From NCBI RefSeq assembly GCF_019145475.1, contig NZ_JAHTKI010000008.1, positions 62,001 through 126,000 of the forward strand: DNA of 64,000 bases. Reading direction: 5' to 3'. This document shows, one piece after another, positions 45,836-53,988 of the stretch (within the stretch, counting starts at the first letter, position 1; each line of letters begins with the position of its first letter). The notes below the pieces were generated by a model that ran no database searches, had not been told where the DNA came from, and worked only from the letters and a program-made list of their open reading frames with translations. This DNA comes from Pseudomonas botevensis. GTDB lineage: Bacteria > Pseudomonadota > Gammaproteobacteria > Pseudomonadales > Pseudomonadaceae. The position numbers were made by a program, and so were the translations under genes.

Positions 45836-46542
45836 GGTTTGCGCGCCAGCACGAACACGCTCAGACCCGCCAGGCGATTGCCGGCCATCCATGGCAGCTC
45901 AAGCCTGCACAGGGTTTTGAGCAGCGCATTGACCCACGGGTGATGGCGCTTGAGTTGCGAGCGCGGCGGCGCCCCTTTCGCAGCACCGGGCAGCAGGCGC
46001 AGCGCCGCCGCAATCGGGAACACCGCGCCAAAGAAATACGCGCCCCGCTGCACCGTCAATCCGGCATCGCCGGCCAGGGTTTCGAACTGCGCCAGCGTGT
46101 AGCGGCGTTTGTGTTCGAGAAAGTCATCGTGACCGCTCCACATGAACTGGAACGCCGGCACGGTCATCAGGAAACGGCTGCCGGACGGCACTTTGTCGAC
46201 GTAGGACTTGAGCAGGCCGAGGTCGTCGTCGACGTGTTCCAGCACGTCCATCAGCAACACCAGATCGGCGTCCAGCGCATCGACCGAACGGCGGTAATGC
46301 ACCGGTTTGCCGGCCGTGCTGGCGCTGGAGTCGGCCGGGTAGCTGATGTCCACGCACCAGGCTTCGCGCGCGGCACTGTGAGTCAGCAAATGGTGGGAGA
46401 AAAATCCGGAACCGGCGCCCACGTCGAGAATGCGTTTGATCGATGCATCGCCCAGCATCCGTGTGGTCGCTGCCGCTTTCGAGCAGTAGTACCAATGCTC
46501 CCCGATGCTGTCGCCGAGGATGTCGGTTTCCTTGAGATCCAT
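45832..46542 (-). CDS. Class I SAM-dependent methyltransferase
   Basis: This 236-residue protein has a Rossmann methyltransferase fold (ILDVGAGSGFFSHHLL as motif I, LVLLMDVLEHVDDDLGLL as motif IV). The C-terminal third contains a hydrophobic stretch (YFFGAVFPIAAALRLLPG). It sits between the GT2 gene (3-bp gap) and gtrA (4-bp overlap), so it probably methylates the lipid-linked sugar or its precursor; this is inference from context. Confidence 0.85.
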   Translation of the reverse strand: MDLKETDILGDSIGEHWYYCSKAAATTRMLGDASIKRILDVGAGSGFFSHHLLTHSAAREAWCVDISYPADSSASTAGKPVHYRRSVDALDADLVLLMDVLEHVDDDLGLLKSYVDKVPSGSRFLMTVPAFQFMWSGHDDFLEHKRRYTLAQFETLAGDAGLTVQRGAYFFGAVFPIAAALRLLPGAAKGAPPRSQLKRHHPWVNALLKTLCRLELPWMAGNRLAGLSVFVLARKP

Positions 46543-46545
46543 GGG

Positions 46546-47514
46546 TCAGTCCTTGGGATCGTAAATGCGCCGCACCAGGAAAACCGGTCGGCGTTTCGCT
46601 TCGATATAGGTGCGGCCCAGGTACTCGCCGAGGACACCGATGCCGATCAGCTGCAAACCGCCGAGGAAGGTCACCGCGACCATCAGCGAGGCATAACCGG
46701 GCAGATCGATACCGTAGATCAGCGTGCGCACCACGATGAACATGGCGAACGCAAAGGACACCAACGACACCAGCGCCCCCAGATACGTCCAGACCCGCAA
46801 CGGTTCGGTGCTGAAACTGGTAATGCCTTCGAGGGCAAAATTCCACAGCCGCCAGCCGTTGAACTTGCTCTTGCCCGTCACCCGTTGGGGACGTTCGTAT
46901 TCAACATGAGTGGTGCGGAAACCGACCCAGGCGAACAAGCCTTTCATAAAGCGTCGGGACTCGGGCAGCGTCAGCAAGGCATCCACCACACAACGATCCA
47001 TCAGGCGAAAATCACCGACGTCCTCGGGCAATGGCTGTTCGGCGATTCTGTTGTGCAAGCGATAGAACCAGTGGGCCGACGTCTGTTTGGCCCAGGTATC
47101 GCTGCGGCGGCTGATCCGGTGACCGAGGACCACTTCAAAGCCCTCACGCCAGCGTTCGATCATCTGCAGGATGACTTCCGGCGGGTCCTGCAGGTCGACA
47201 TCGATCGGCACCACGATCTGGCCGCTGGCCGTGTGCAGTCCGGCGGACAGCGCCGCTTCCTTGCCGAAATTGCGGCTCAGATCGACGATGCGCAGGCGCG
47301 AATCGCTCTGTTGACGCTGCAACAGGCGCTCCAGCGTGGCATCGGTGCTGCCGTCATTGACGAACACCAGTTCCAGGTCGATCAGCGCTTCGCGCTCGAA
47401 AACCTGCTGGATGCGCAGGAGGAAACCGTCAAGGCTGTCCTCTTCGTTGAATACGGGAACCACCAGCGACAACGTCACCTGCCCCGCGTTTGGCGTGCCG
47501 TGCGGATGAGTCAA
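46546..47514 (-). CDS. GT2 glycosyltransferase (GtrB/DPM1-like)
   Basis: This 322-residue protein has an N-terminal GT2 domain (LSLVVPVFNEEDSLDGFL, VFVNDGSTDATLE, then VVPIDVDLQDPPEVI) and two C-terminal membrane helices (about 235-260 and 270-295), the layout of enzymes that load a sugar on undecaprenyl phosphate. The initiation codon appears to be TTG at 47514: a stop lies just upstream in frame and no ATG precedes the conserved core. It begins the four-gene operon. Confidence 0.9.
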   Translation of the reverse strand: MTHPHGTPNAGQVTLSLVVPVFNEEDSLDGFLLRIQQVFEREALIDLELVFVNDGSTDATLERLLQRQQSDSRLRIVDLSRNFGKEAALSAGLHTASGQIVVPIDVDLQDPPEVILQMIERWREGFEVVLGHRISRRSDTWAKQTSAHWFYRLHNRIAEQPLPEDVGDFRLMDRCVVDALLTLPESRRFMKGLFAWVGFRTTHVEYERPQRVTGKSKFNGWRLWNFALEGITSFSTEPLRVWTYLGALVSLVSFAFAMFIVVRTLIYGIDLPGYASLMVAVTFLGGLQLIGIGVLGEYLGRTYIEAKRRPVFLVRRIYDPKD

Positions 47515-47794
47515 GGGACTGCTCTTTTTTTATAGTGATAGTCGGTCGCCGAAACCGCTTCGACGCCATGAGCCGCCCCGTATTAAGCAGCACCCTCGAG
47601 TGTCATGCAAGGTCGAGACGAGGGCGTTCCGGCCAATCCGGAGGCCGTTCCGTGCGCTCTGGGCCGCGCTTCGCAGAAACATTCGCCAACGATTGGAAAC
47701 AAATCCTCGATAGCCAAATGACGAGGCTCCGCTAGGCTTGCGACGGTGCGTCACACAGGTTGTCGCCATATCCCAATCGCATGGAGCGAACAGA

Positions 47795-47986
47795 ATGTAT
47801 TTCGAGATTTACAGGCAATCCAAAGGCACCCTGAGCACCGGCAAAGGCCAATGGCGCTGGAGGCTGAGGGCGGGCAATCACGAGACGATCGCCAGTGGCG
47901 AGTCGTATGTGAACAAGGCGGATTGCCTGCATGTGATCGAACTGATCAAGGGCGTGCAGGGGGAAACGCCGGTCAGGGAGATCTAG
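47795..47986 (+). CDS. YegP-like DUF1508 protein
   Basis: This 63-residue protein consists of one DUF1508 repeat (YFEIYRQSKGTLSTGKGQWR, then ASGESYVNKADCLHVIELIK), the small beta-rich fold of YegP. The start at 47795 has GGAG eight bases upstream. Function is unknown. Confidence 0.82.
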   Translation: MYFEIYRQSKGTLSTGKGQWRWRLRAGNHETIASGESYVNKADCLHVIELIKGVQGETPVREI

Positions 47987-48042
47987 AAAACACGCCAGGC
48001 GCCGGGCTGCCCGCCGATTCGGGCAGCTGCGGCCAACCTGAT

Positions 48043-48867
48043 TCAGAACCTTTCGGGGATGTTCTTGAACGGATAATCCGTTTCCTTGTAACCGCCCGGT
48101 TTCTGCCGCTTGGGCAATGTCACCTTTTCCCGTGGCACTTCCTTGTAGGGAATGCGGCTGAGCAGGTCGGAGATGATATTGAGGCGCGCACGTTTCTTGT
48201 CGTTCGAATTGGCCACCAGCCAAGGTGCGTAATCGGTGTCGGTCGCCTCGATCATCTCGTCCCGCGCCCTGGAGTAGTCATACCAGCGGCTGTAGGACTT
48301 GAGGTCCATGGGCGACAGTTTCCAGATCTTGCGGCCGTCGGCGATACGTTCTTGCAGTCGCCGGGTCTGCTCCTCGGCGCTGACGTTGAGCCAGTACTTG
48401 AGCAGGATCACCCCCGAGCCGACCACCGCTCGTTCCACCAGCGGTACGGTCTTGAGGAACTTGTCGACCTGTTTGTCCGTGCAAAACCCCATCACCCGCT
48501 CGACCCCGGCGCGGTTGTACCAGCTGCGATCGAAGATCACCACTTCACCGGCCGCCGGCAAGTAAGGCAGATAGCGCTGAATGTACATCTGGCTCTTTTC
48601 GCGATCGGTCGGCGCCGGCAGCGCCACCACGCGAAACACCCGTGGACTGACCCGATCAGTCAGGGCCTTGATTGTCCCGCCCTTCCCCGCCCCGTCCCGG
48701 CCTTCGAAGATGATGCAGATCTTGATCCCTTCGGCCTTTACCCATTCCTGCATTTTCACCAGCTCGACATGCAGCCTGCGCAATTCGCTCAGGTAGTCCT
48801 TGTTCGACAGCTTCGTCTGCTCGGGAGGTGTGTCGCGGGTAGCGTCTTTCTTCTTGCCTTTTGCCAT
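48043..48867 (-). CDS. ppk2: Polyphosphate kinase 2
   Basis: This 274-residue class I PPK2 has Walker A GRDGAGKGGTIK, the lid/Walker B FDRSWYNRAGVERVMGF, and the C-terminal RWYDYSRARDEM. It uses polyphosphate to phosphorylate nucleoside diphosphates (or monophosphates) and so links polyP to the GTP/ATP pool. The start at 48867 follows AGAGG. The single-domain form is the usual Pseudomonas type. Confidence 0.93.
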   Translation of the reverse strand: MAKGKKKDATRDTPPEQTKLSNKDYLSELRRLHVELVKMQEWVKAEGIKICIIFEGRDGAGKGGTIKALTDRVSPRVFRVVALPAPTDREKSQMYIQRYLPYLPAAGEVVIFDRSWYNRAGVERVMGFCTDKQVDKFLKTVPLVERAVVGSGVILLKYWLNVSAEEQTRRLQERIADGRKIWKLSPMDLKSYSRWYDYSRARDEMIEATDTDYAPWLVANSNDKKRARLNIISDLLSRIPYKEVPREKVTLPKRQKPGGYKETDYPFKNIPERF

Positions 48868-49120
48868 GACCGGACCTCTAGGGTTGAAGTGGCTGCCAGG
48901 GGCCCCTGGCATCGCATGACCTGGAACAGGAAAGTTTAGCCATTTATCGCAAAACGCAAGTGAACAAGCGGCGTTCGGTGGGCAACGTGCTTATTGCGAA
49001 AAAGCCTGTGCAGGATTTTGACGGAACGCCAATAGCGAACCATTCTCCATCAGCGGCATTCATTGCCGACGGCTCATGCCTCGCTCGTTTCAGCCTGCCA
49101 ATCGACGTAGGGAAGCGGTC

Positions 49121-50572
49121 ATGCACATTTCGTTCTTGTACGCCGTGTCAGTCGTGTTCGCTTTGAGCGCAGCACCGGGATTGCTGCAAGCCGCAGATCC
49201 CCCGTCGAATGCTTCCGACTCCGCCCCCGCCACGGCGCCCGCCAAAGACGCGGTGTTTACCCAGGAACAGCTGGATCAGATGCTGGCGCCGATTGCGCTG
49301 TATCCGGATCCACTGCTGGCGCAGGTTCTGATGGCGGCAACGTATCCGGGAGAAGTGGCAGAAGCCGTGACCTGGTCCAAGGCCAACCCGAAGGCCAAGG
49401 GCGATGACGCGGTCAAGCAAGTGGCGACTCAGCCATGGGACCCGAGCGTGCAAGCGTTGGTGGCATTTCCGCAGGTGCTGGCAACGCTGGGACAGGATCC
49501 GGTCTGGGTGCAACGCCTGGGTGATGCGTTTCTGGCGCAGCCCGACGACCTCATGGACGGCGTGCAGCGTTTGCGGCATCAGGCCCAGGCAGCGGGCAAT
49601 CTGCAGAGCAATCAATATCAGAATGTGACGGTACAGAACGTTGCGGCACCTGCACCTGCACCTGCACCGACCGCTGCTCCGGCATCCGCGCCCGCCGCCA
49701 GCAGCTCCACCATCATCATTCAACCGGCCGACCCGCAGGTGGTGTACGTCCCGACCTACAACCCGACCACCACCTACGGCACCTGGCCGTACCCGGCATC
49801 GCCGCCGGTTTACTACCCGCCACCTCCCGCGTATTACCCAGGCCAGGCATTGATGGCCGGGCTGGCATTCGGCACCGGTGTGGCGATTGTCGCGTCGTTG
49901 TGGGGTGACTGCGACTGGGGTAATAACGACATCGACATCGATGTGAACCGCTACAACAACATCAACGGCAACAACCGGATCACCAATAACCAGAACAAAT
50001 GGCAACACAACGCCGTTCACCGCGACGGCGTCCCTTATCGGGACAATCGCAGCCGCAGCCAATACGGCCGCCAACTGGACGGCGCCGCTCAGCGGGAAGC
50101 CTATCGCGGGGACACTGCGCAGCGCGCCCAGGCTCGGGAAAAGGCGCGTAACTCCATGGACAGGGCCGGTATCGAGCGCCCGGCCACCAGCAATCTGGAA
50201 GCACGCGACCGGGCACGGGCAGCGCAATCCGCTAATACGGGAAACCGGATGCAAGGAGGTACGGAGCGACCCCGGACGGCCGACCGGGCTCAAGGCGATG
50301 CGCGCGATGCCCGTCAGCCCGGCGTCAACCAGCGTGAAAATCGTACGCCTCAGGCACGCCAGACCGCGCAAAACCGCCCGGCCGCCAGTGCAGGCAGCGC
50401 TCGCAACAACGCCTTCGCCGGCGCCCGTTCACCGTCGCAAACCCGGCAACAGGCCGATCGTGGCCGGGCCAGCCAGATTTCCGCGCAACGCCCCAACACC
50501 TCCCGCGCCGCCGGCCATCAGATCAACCGGCCGTCCGCACCGATGCGTCAGAGAGGAGGTGGCCGCCGATGA
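49121..50572 (+). CDS. DUF3300 secreted protein
   Basis: This 483-residue protein has a signal peptide (MHISFLYAVSVVFALSAAPG, cleavage near 24), then the DUF3300 domain (about 45-180: LDQMLAPIALYPDPLLAQVL). A Pro/Ala linker (about 185-205) is followed by a Tyr-Pro-rich hydrophobic patch (PPVYYPPPPAYYPGQALMAG). The last 200 residues are basic, of low complexity and rich in Arg, Ala, Gln and Asn. It is probably periplasmic or outer-membrane bound. It overlaps the DUF2950 gene by ATGA, a recurrent pairing of unknown role. Confidence 0.85.
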   Translation: MHISFLYAVSVVFALSAAPGLLQAADPPSNASDSAPATAPAKDAVFTQEQLDQMLAPIALYPDPLLAQVLMAATYPGEVAEAVTWSKANPKAKGDDAVKQVATQPWDPSVQALVAFPQVLATLGQDPVWVQRLGDAFLAQPDDLMDGVQRLRHQAQAAGNLQSNQYQNVTVQNVAAPAPAPAPTAAPASAPAASSSTIIIQPADPQVVYVPTYNPTTTYGTWPYPASPPVYYPPPPAYYPGQALMAGLAFGTGVAIVASLWGDCDWGNNDIDIDVNRYNNINGNNRITNNQNKWQHNAVHRDGVPYRDNRSRSQYGRQLDGAAQREAYRGDTAQRAQAREKARNSMDRAGIERPATSNLEARDRARAAQSANTGNRMQGGTERPRTADRAQGDARDARQPGVNQRENRTPQARQTAQNRPAASAGSARNNAFAGARSPSQTRQQADRGRASQISAQRPNTSRAAGHQINRPSAPMRQRGGGRR

Positions 50573-51465
50573 ACACTCATTCTTTTATCAAGGGCTGCCT
50601 GGCCTTCGCCCTCGGCCTCGCATGGTCGAGCCTCGCTACCGCCCAACAGGCCTTTCCAACCCCGGAAAAAGCCGTCGACGCCTTCGTCGAAGCCCTCGGC
50701 ACCGAACACGCCGACCAGAAACGCCTGACCGAACTGCTCGGCGAGGAATGGCACAGTTTCATCCCCCGCGAAGGCGTGCAACGCAGCGACGTCGATGCGT
50801 TTCTGGCTCAATACCACGCGCAGCACAGCCTGGAAAAAACCGGCGACAGCAAAGCCGTGCTGTCCGTCGGACCCGACCACTGGACGCTGCCCATTCCGCT
50901 GATCAAGGCCGGAAACGGCTGGCGCTTCGATATGAACGCCGCAAAGGCCGAAATCCGTGCCCGCCGCATCGGCCACAACGAACTGGCCGCCGTGCAATCG
51001 GCCCTGGCCTACCACGACGCCCAAATGGACTACGCCTCGGAAGACCGCGACGGCGACGGTGCCCTCGAATACGCACAGAAAATCATCAGCACACCCGGCA
51101 AACACGACGGCCTCTACTGGCCAGACGACGACAGCGGCCAGATCAGCCCCCTCGGCCCGGTCTTCGGCCAGGCCATCAACGACGAAGACTGGCACGGCTA
51201 CCACTTCCGCATCCTCGAAGCCCAAGGCCCCTCGGCACCGGGCGGCGCTTACAGCTACCTGATTGGTGAAAAGATGAGTCGCGGCTTCGCGCTGATCGCC
51301 TGGCCGGCGAAGTACGACGACACCGGCGTGATGAGCTTCATGATCAGCCATGAGGGGCAGGTGTTTCAGAAGGATCTGGGGCCAGGCGGGGAGAAAGTGG
51401 CGAAAGCGATGAAACGGTTTGATCCAGATGATAGTTGGGAGGTGGTGAGTGTGGAGAAGAAATAA
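50569..51465 (+). CDS. DUF2950 secreted protein
   Basis: This 298-residue protein has a signal peptide (about 1-26). The mature region fits DUF2950: AVDAFVEALGTEHADQKRLT near the start and GAYSYLIGEKMSRGFALIAW near the end. It starts inside the last codons of the DUF3300 gene (ATGA overlap). The two exported proteins probably work together; the function is unknown. Confidence 0.85.
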   Translation: MNTHSFIKGCLAFALGLAWSSLATAQQAFPTPEKAVDAFVEALGTEHADQKRLTELLGEEWHSFIPREGVQRSDVDAFLAQYHAQHSLEKTGDSKAVLSVGPDHWTLPIPLIKAGNGWRFDMNAAKAEIRARRIGHNELAAVQSALAYHDAQMDYASEDRDGDGALEYAQKIISTPGKHDGLYWPDDDSGQISPLGPVFGQAINDEDWHGYHFRILEAQGPSAPGGAYSYLIGEKMSRGFALIAWPAKYDDTGVMSFMISHEGQVFQKDLGPGGEKVAKAMKRFDPDDSWEVVSVEKK

Positions 51466-51496
51466 CAGGTGTATCGAACTGCGCAGGATCAGAAAC

Positions 51497-51535
51497 GAAA
51501 AAGCCCCGTAGCTTCTCAGCTACGGGGCTTTCTTT
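51497..51535. terminator. Rho-independent terminator (copy 1)
   Basis: A perfect 13-bp stem AAGCCCCGTAGCT/AGCTACGGGGCTT (51501-51513 against 51518-51530) has a 4-nt loop, an A-run to the left and TCTTTT to the right. It lies between the convergent DUF2950 and hicB genes. A near-identical copy is at 53034-53065. Confidence 0.92.
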
Positions 51536-51609
51536 TACTTCCCTTTCAACAACTTGAACCATTTTTGCTGACTCTGCCAGTGCATGATCCTTAGATCTCG
51601 CGACAGGAT

Positions 51610-51942
51610 TCAGGCATGGGCCTCGCGATCCAGCACTTCCGCGACCCACTGATTGATACTCTTTCGAGCCAACTGCGCCTTTACGGCGACAGTCGCATGG
51701 AGCGCGGGTGCCAAACGGAGACTGAGATTGCCCGAATAAGGTTTCTGCGGCGCACGCCCGAGCTTTACGCAGGTTTCCAGATAATCGGTGACAGCCTCTT
51801 CAAATGCCTGTCGGAGCTCTTTGACCGACTCGCCATGAAACCCCACGACATCCTTTATTCCCGCGATATGGCCAACAAACAGGCCGTCTTCATCACTGTA
51901 TTCAATACGGGCGGCGTAACCGTTGTAGTTCATCACGTTCAC
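51610..51942 (-). CDS. hicB: HicB-family antitoxin
   Basis: This 110-residue protein has a HicB-like RNase-H-type core (YAARIEYSDEDGLFVGHIAG, then GESVKELRQAFEEAVTDYLE) and a C-terminal ribbon-helix-helix-like segment (LHATVAVKAQLARKSINQWV) for DNA binding. It should neutralise HicA and repress the operon. The GTG start at 51942, seven bases after AGGAG, overlaps the hicA stop (GTGA); an ATG three codons later is the alternative. Confidence 0.9.
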   Translation of the reverse strand: MNVMNYNGYAARIEYSDEDGLFVGHIAGIKDVVGFHGESVKELRQAFEEAVTDYLETCVKLGRAPQKPYSGNLSLRLAPALHATVAVKAQLARKSINQWVAEVLDREAHA

Positions 51943-52193
51943 GGTGCGACTCCTGCTTGTTCGAGAAAAGCCCGGGCATCACGAACCTGATAGGGCTTTG
52001 CTTCTTTATCTGGGTGGGGTCGGTGAAAAGTTGCGACCACACCATTCAATTCAAAACGTACGCGCGATCCATTGCCTTCTATCGCTCTCGCGCCTAAGGC
52101 ACCGAACAGAGACTCAATCCGGGCCCACTCCAATGTGGCTGGTGTCGGTCTTGAAAATACGGCTTTGAGAGTGTTCAGCTGTTTATTATTCAT
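51939..52193 (-). CDS. hicA: HicA-family toxin (mRNA interferase)
   Basis: This 84-residue dsRBD-like protein has the catalytic His in the strand VATFHRPHPDKEAKPYQVRD. The Arg-rich N-terminal strand (ARAIEGNGSRVRFELNG) fits RNA binding. The gene is first in the operon, toxin before antitoxin, as is usual for hicAB. It is longer at its N-terminus than minimal HicA (about 60), which places it in the YncN-like or plasmid-type long group. Confidence 0.88.
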   Translation of the reverse strand: MNNKQLNTLKAVFSRPTPATLEWARIESLFGALGARAIEGNGSRVRFELNGVVATFHRPHPDKEAKPYQVRDARAFLEQAGVAP

Positions 52194-52710
52194 AGTATTA
52201 AATCATGATACCGCGCAAGGGCACAGCGACGGCGTTTCATACCGCTGATGCGTGAAGTGAAACCCTCAAAAACCTGCAAAAACGCCACATATCCTGAGCC
52301 AGGAAAGCGGCGTTTATATAGCAGCTATTCAGAGTCTGTTTGGCACGGTCAACAGAATAATCGGGTGACTCTCCAGGAGGTTGTAGGCAAAATCCGCGAG
52401 TTGCGTGCGAACGGGCGATAGCTGTGCAAAACAGGCGATTGCTGCCTTGTTGCCCCTCATTTCGTCGGGATACCCTCCAGACGTCGCTGCAAATTCAGCG
52501 ACCGGGCTTGGAAACCCGTCGAGTCATGCAACAGCGCCCCTGACAAATGCTGGCGTCTTCATACGTCCATAAATTTGCATCATGGCGGCTGTGCGTGGGA
52601 CGCCCTCGGGCGTGCCGGTCTCCTTGACTCCCGGTTTCCAACCTGCGTACAGCTACCACCCATTCGCTTGGAAACGAACGTCGCAGCTCCTCACAGTCAA
52701 GGAGTTACGC
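52194..52710. other. Intergenic region with structured leader of DUF3077 gene
   Basis: These 517 bp hold no protein gene. Visible structures are a nested hairpin at 52280-52315 (AAACGCC/GGCGTTT enclosing TCCTG-AGC-CAGGA), a stem around 52502-52518 (CGGG/CCCG with TTGGAAA in the loop), a tight hairpin ACGCCC-TC-GGGCGT at 52600-52613, and an 8-bp inverted repeat GTTTCCAA/TTGGAAAC (52634-52641 against 52668-52675). AAGGAG at 52699-52704 serves the DUF3077 gene. I recall similar leaders before DUF3077 genes in other fluorescent pseudomonads, so an RNA element is likely, but this was not searched. Confidence 0.5.
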
Positions 52711-53001
52711 ATGCACGATGCACCCGAAGAAAAAACCATCGGCTTCACCCCCTTCATCTACTGCTCCGACCAGCCGCTGTTCCACGTCAGCGCGGGCGTA
52801 CCTGTCAGCCAAGCACTGGCTCAGGCTTCCGATCTGTTGGCGCTCGCCAAGGCACTTACCGAAGATGCAGCGTTCATCAGAAATACCGACCGATACGCCT
52901 GGGCTGCGCATTTCCTGACGGCGATGGGGAAGGCGGTTATTGATGATGTGATGAAGGCGGTTTCACCGAGGCCCAACAGAATGCCGGACACAACGACATA
53001 A
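52711..53001 (+). CDS. DUF3077 family protein
   Basis: This 96-residue protein has the DUF3077 pattern (FTPFIYCSDQPLFHVSAGVP, then ASDLLALAKALTEDAAFI). The family is almost confined to Pseudomonas, often in several copies per genome, and has no known function. The start at 52711 is set by AAGGAG seven bases upstream. It stands between a structured leader and a strong terminator, next to tRNA-Ser. Confidence 0.85.
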   Translation: MHDAPEEKTIGFTPFIYCSDQPLFHVSAGVPVSQALAQASDLLALAKALTEDAAFIRNTDRYAWAAHFLTAMGKAVIDDVMKAVSPRPNRMPDTTT

Positions 53002-53030
53002 GCGGTCGCCCTCTACGCGCAGCGCAAACG

Positions 53031-53065
53031 AAAAAGCCCCGTAGCTTCTTAGCTACGGGGCTTTT
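53031..53065. terminator. Rho-independent terminator (copy 2)
   Basis: A perfect 13-bp stem AAGCCCCGTAGCT/AGCTACGGGGCTT (53034-53046 against 53051-53063) has a 4-nt loop, an A-run on the left and CTTTT on the right. It differs from the copy at 51501-51530 by one loop base. Confidence 0.92.
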
Positions 53066-53072
53066 CAAATAA

Positions 53073-53162
53073 TGGCGGAGAGATAGGGATTCGAACCCTA
53101 GGTACCGGTGAAGGTACAACGGATTTCGAATCCGTCCCATTCGGCCACTCTGGCATCTCTCC
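53073..53162 (-). tRNA. tRNA-Ser (anticodon CGA)
   Basis: This 90-nt gene including encoded CCA reads GGAGAGATGCC at its 5' end on the minus strand. The anticodon arm ACGGA-TTCGAAA-TCCGT gives anticodon CGA (reads UCG). A long variable arm (TTGTACCTTCACCGGTAC) is typical of tRNA-Ser, and the T arm contains GGTTCGAATCC. Confidence 0.96.
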
Positions 53163-53246
53163 AACGGCGCGCATCATAACAACACTTTCGCTGGTTGCGA
53201 ACCCCCCAAGCGAAATTTTTTCCGTGCTATCAGATGCTTGCGTCGA

Positions 53247-53960
53247 TTACAGCGGTACGCCCAGACGGTTGGCGACTTCTTCGTAGGCTTCGATGACGTC
53301 ACCGAGGCCCTGGCGGAAGCGATCCTTGTCCATCTTCTTCTTGGTGTCCTTGTCCCACAGACGGCAGCCGTCCGGGCTGAACTCGTCGCCCAGGACGATG
53401 GAGCCGTCGCTGAACACGCCGAATTCAAGCTTGAAGTCCACCAGCAGCAGGCCAGCGTCATCGAACAGTTTGCTCAGGACTTCGTTGACCTTGAGCGACA
53501 GTTCTTTCATGCGCGCCAGTTGCTCGGCGGTGCCCCAGCCGAATGCCACGACGTGGGATTCGTTGATGAACGGGTCGCCCTTGGCGTCGTCCTTCAGGAA
53601 CAGTTCGAAGGTGTACGGGTTGAGCTTCATGCCCTCCTCGACGCCCAGACGCTTGACCAGGCTGCCAGCGGCGTAGTTACGCACGACGCACTCGACCGGG
53701 ATCATGTCGAGTTTTTTCACCAGCACTTCGTTGTCGGCCAGCAGTTTGTCGAATTGGGTCGGAATGCCGGCCGCTTCGAGTTTCTGCATGATGAAGGCGT
53801 TGAACTTGTTGTTCACCATGCCTTTGCGGTCGAGCTGCTCGATGCGCTTGCCGTCGAACGCCGACGTGTCGTTGCGAAACAGCAGGATCAGACGGTCGGC
53901 GTCGTCGGTCTTGTAAACCGATTTGGCTTTGCCGCGGTAGAGTTCTTCACGTTTTTCCAT
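53247..53960 (-). CDS. purC: SAICAR synthetase
   Basis: This 237-residue enzyme of purine synthesis joins CAIR and aspartate using ATP. It starts [20 protein letters not shown] and contains [25 protein letters not shown] and [14 protein letters not shown], all diagnostic. Length matches the bacterial enzyme. It follows the MBL hydrolase gene by 28 bp and is probably the last gene of the dapA-bamC-MBL-purC operon. Confidence 0.97.
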   Translation of the reverse strand: MEKREELYRGKAKSVYKTDDADRLILLFRNDTSAFDGKRIEQLDRKGMVNNKFNAFIMQKLEAAGIPTQFDKLLADNEVLVKKLDMIPVECVVRNYAAGSLVKRLGVEEGMKLNPYTFELFLKDDAKGDPFINESHVVAFGWGTAEQLARMKELSLKVNEVLSKLFDDAGLLLVDFKLEFGVFSDGSIVLGDEFSPDGCRLWDKDTKKKMDKDRFRQGLGDVIEAYEEVANRLGVPL

Positions 53961-53988
53961 GATGGGCTCCGCTTGCTAAGTAGATGGG

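Noticed and set aside
45826..47535. A 569-codon open frame antisense to the methyltransferase and GT2 genes
   Set aside because: It spans two well-supported minus-strand genes and their junction; composition is His/Gln/Arg-rich as in shadow frames.
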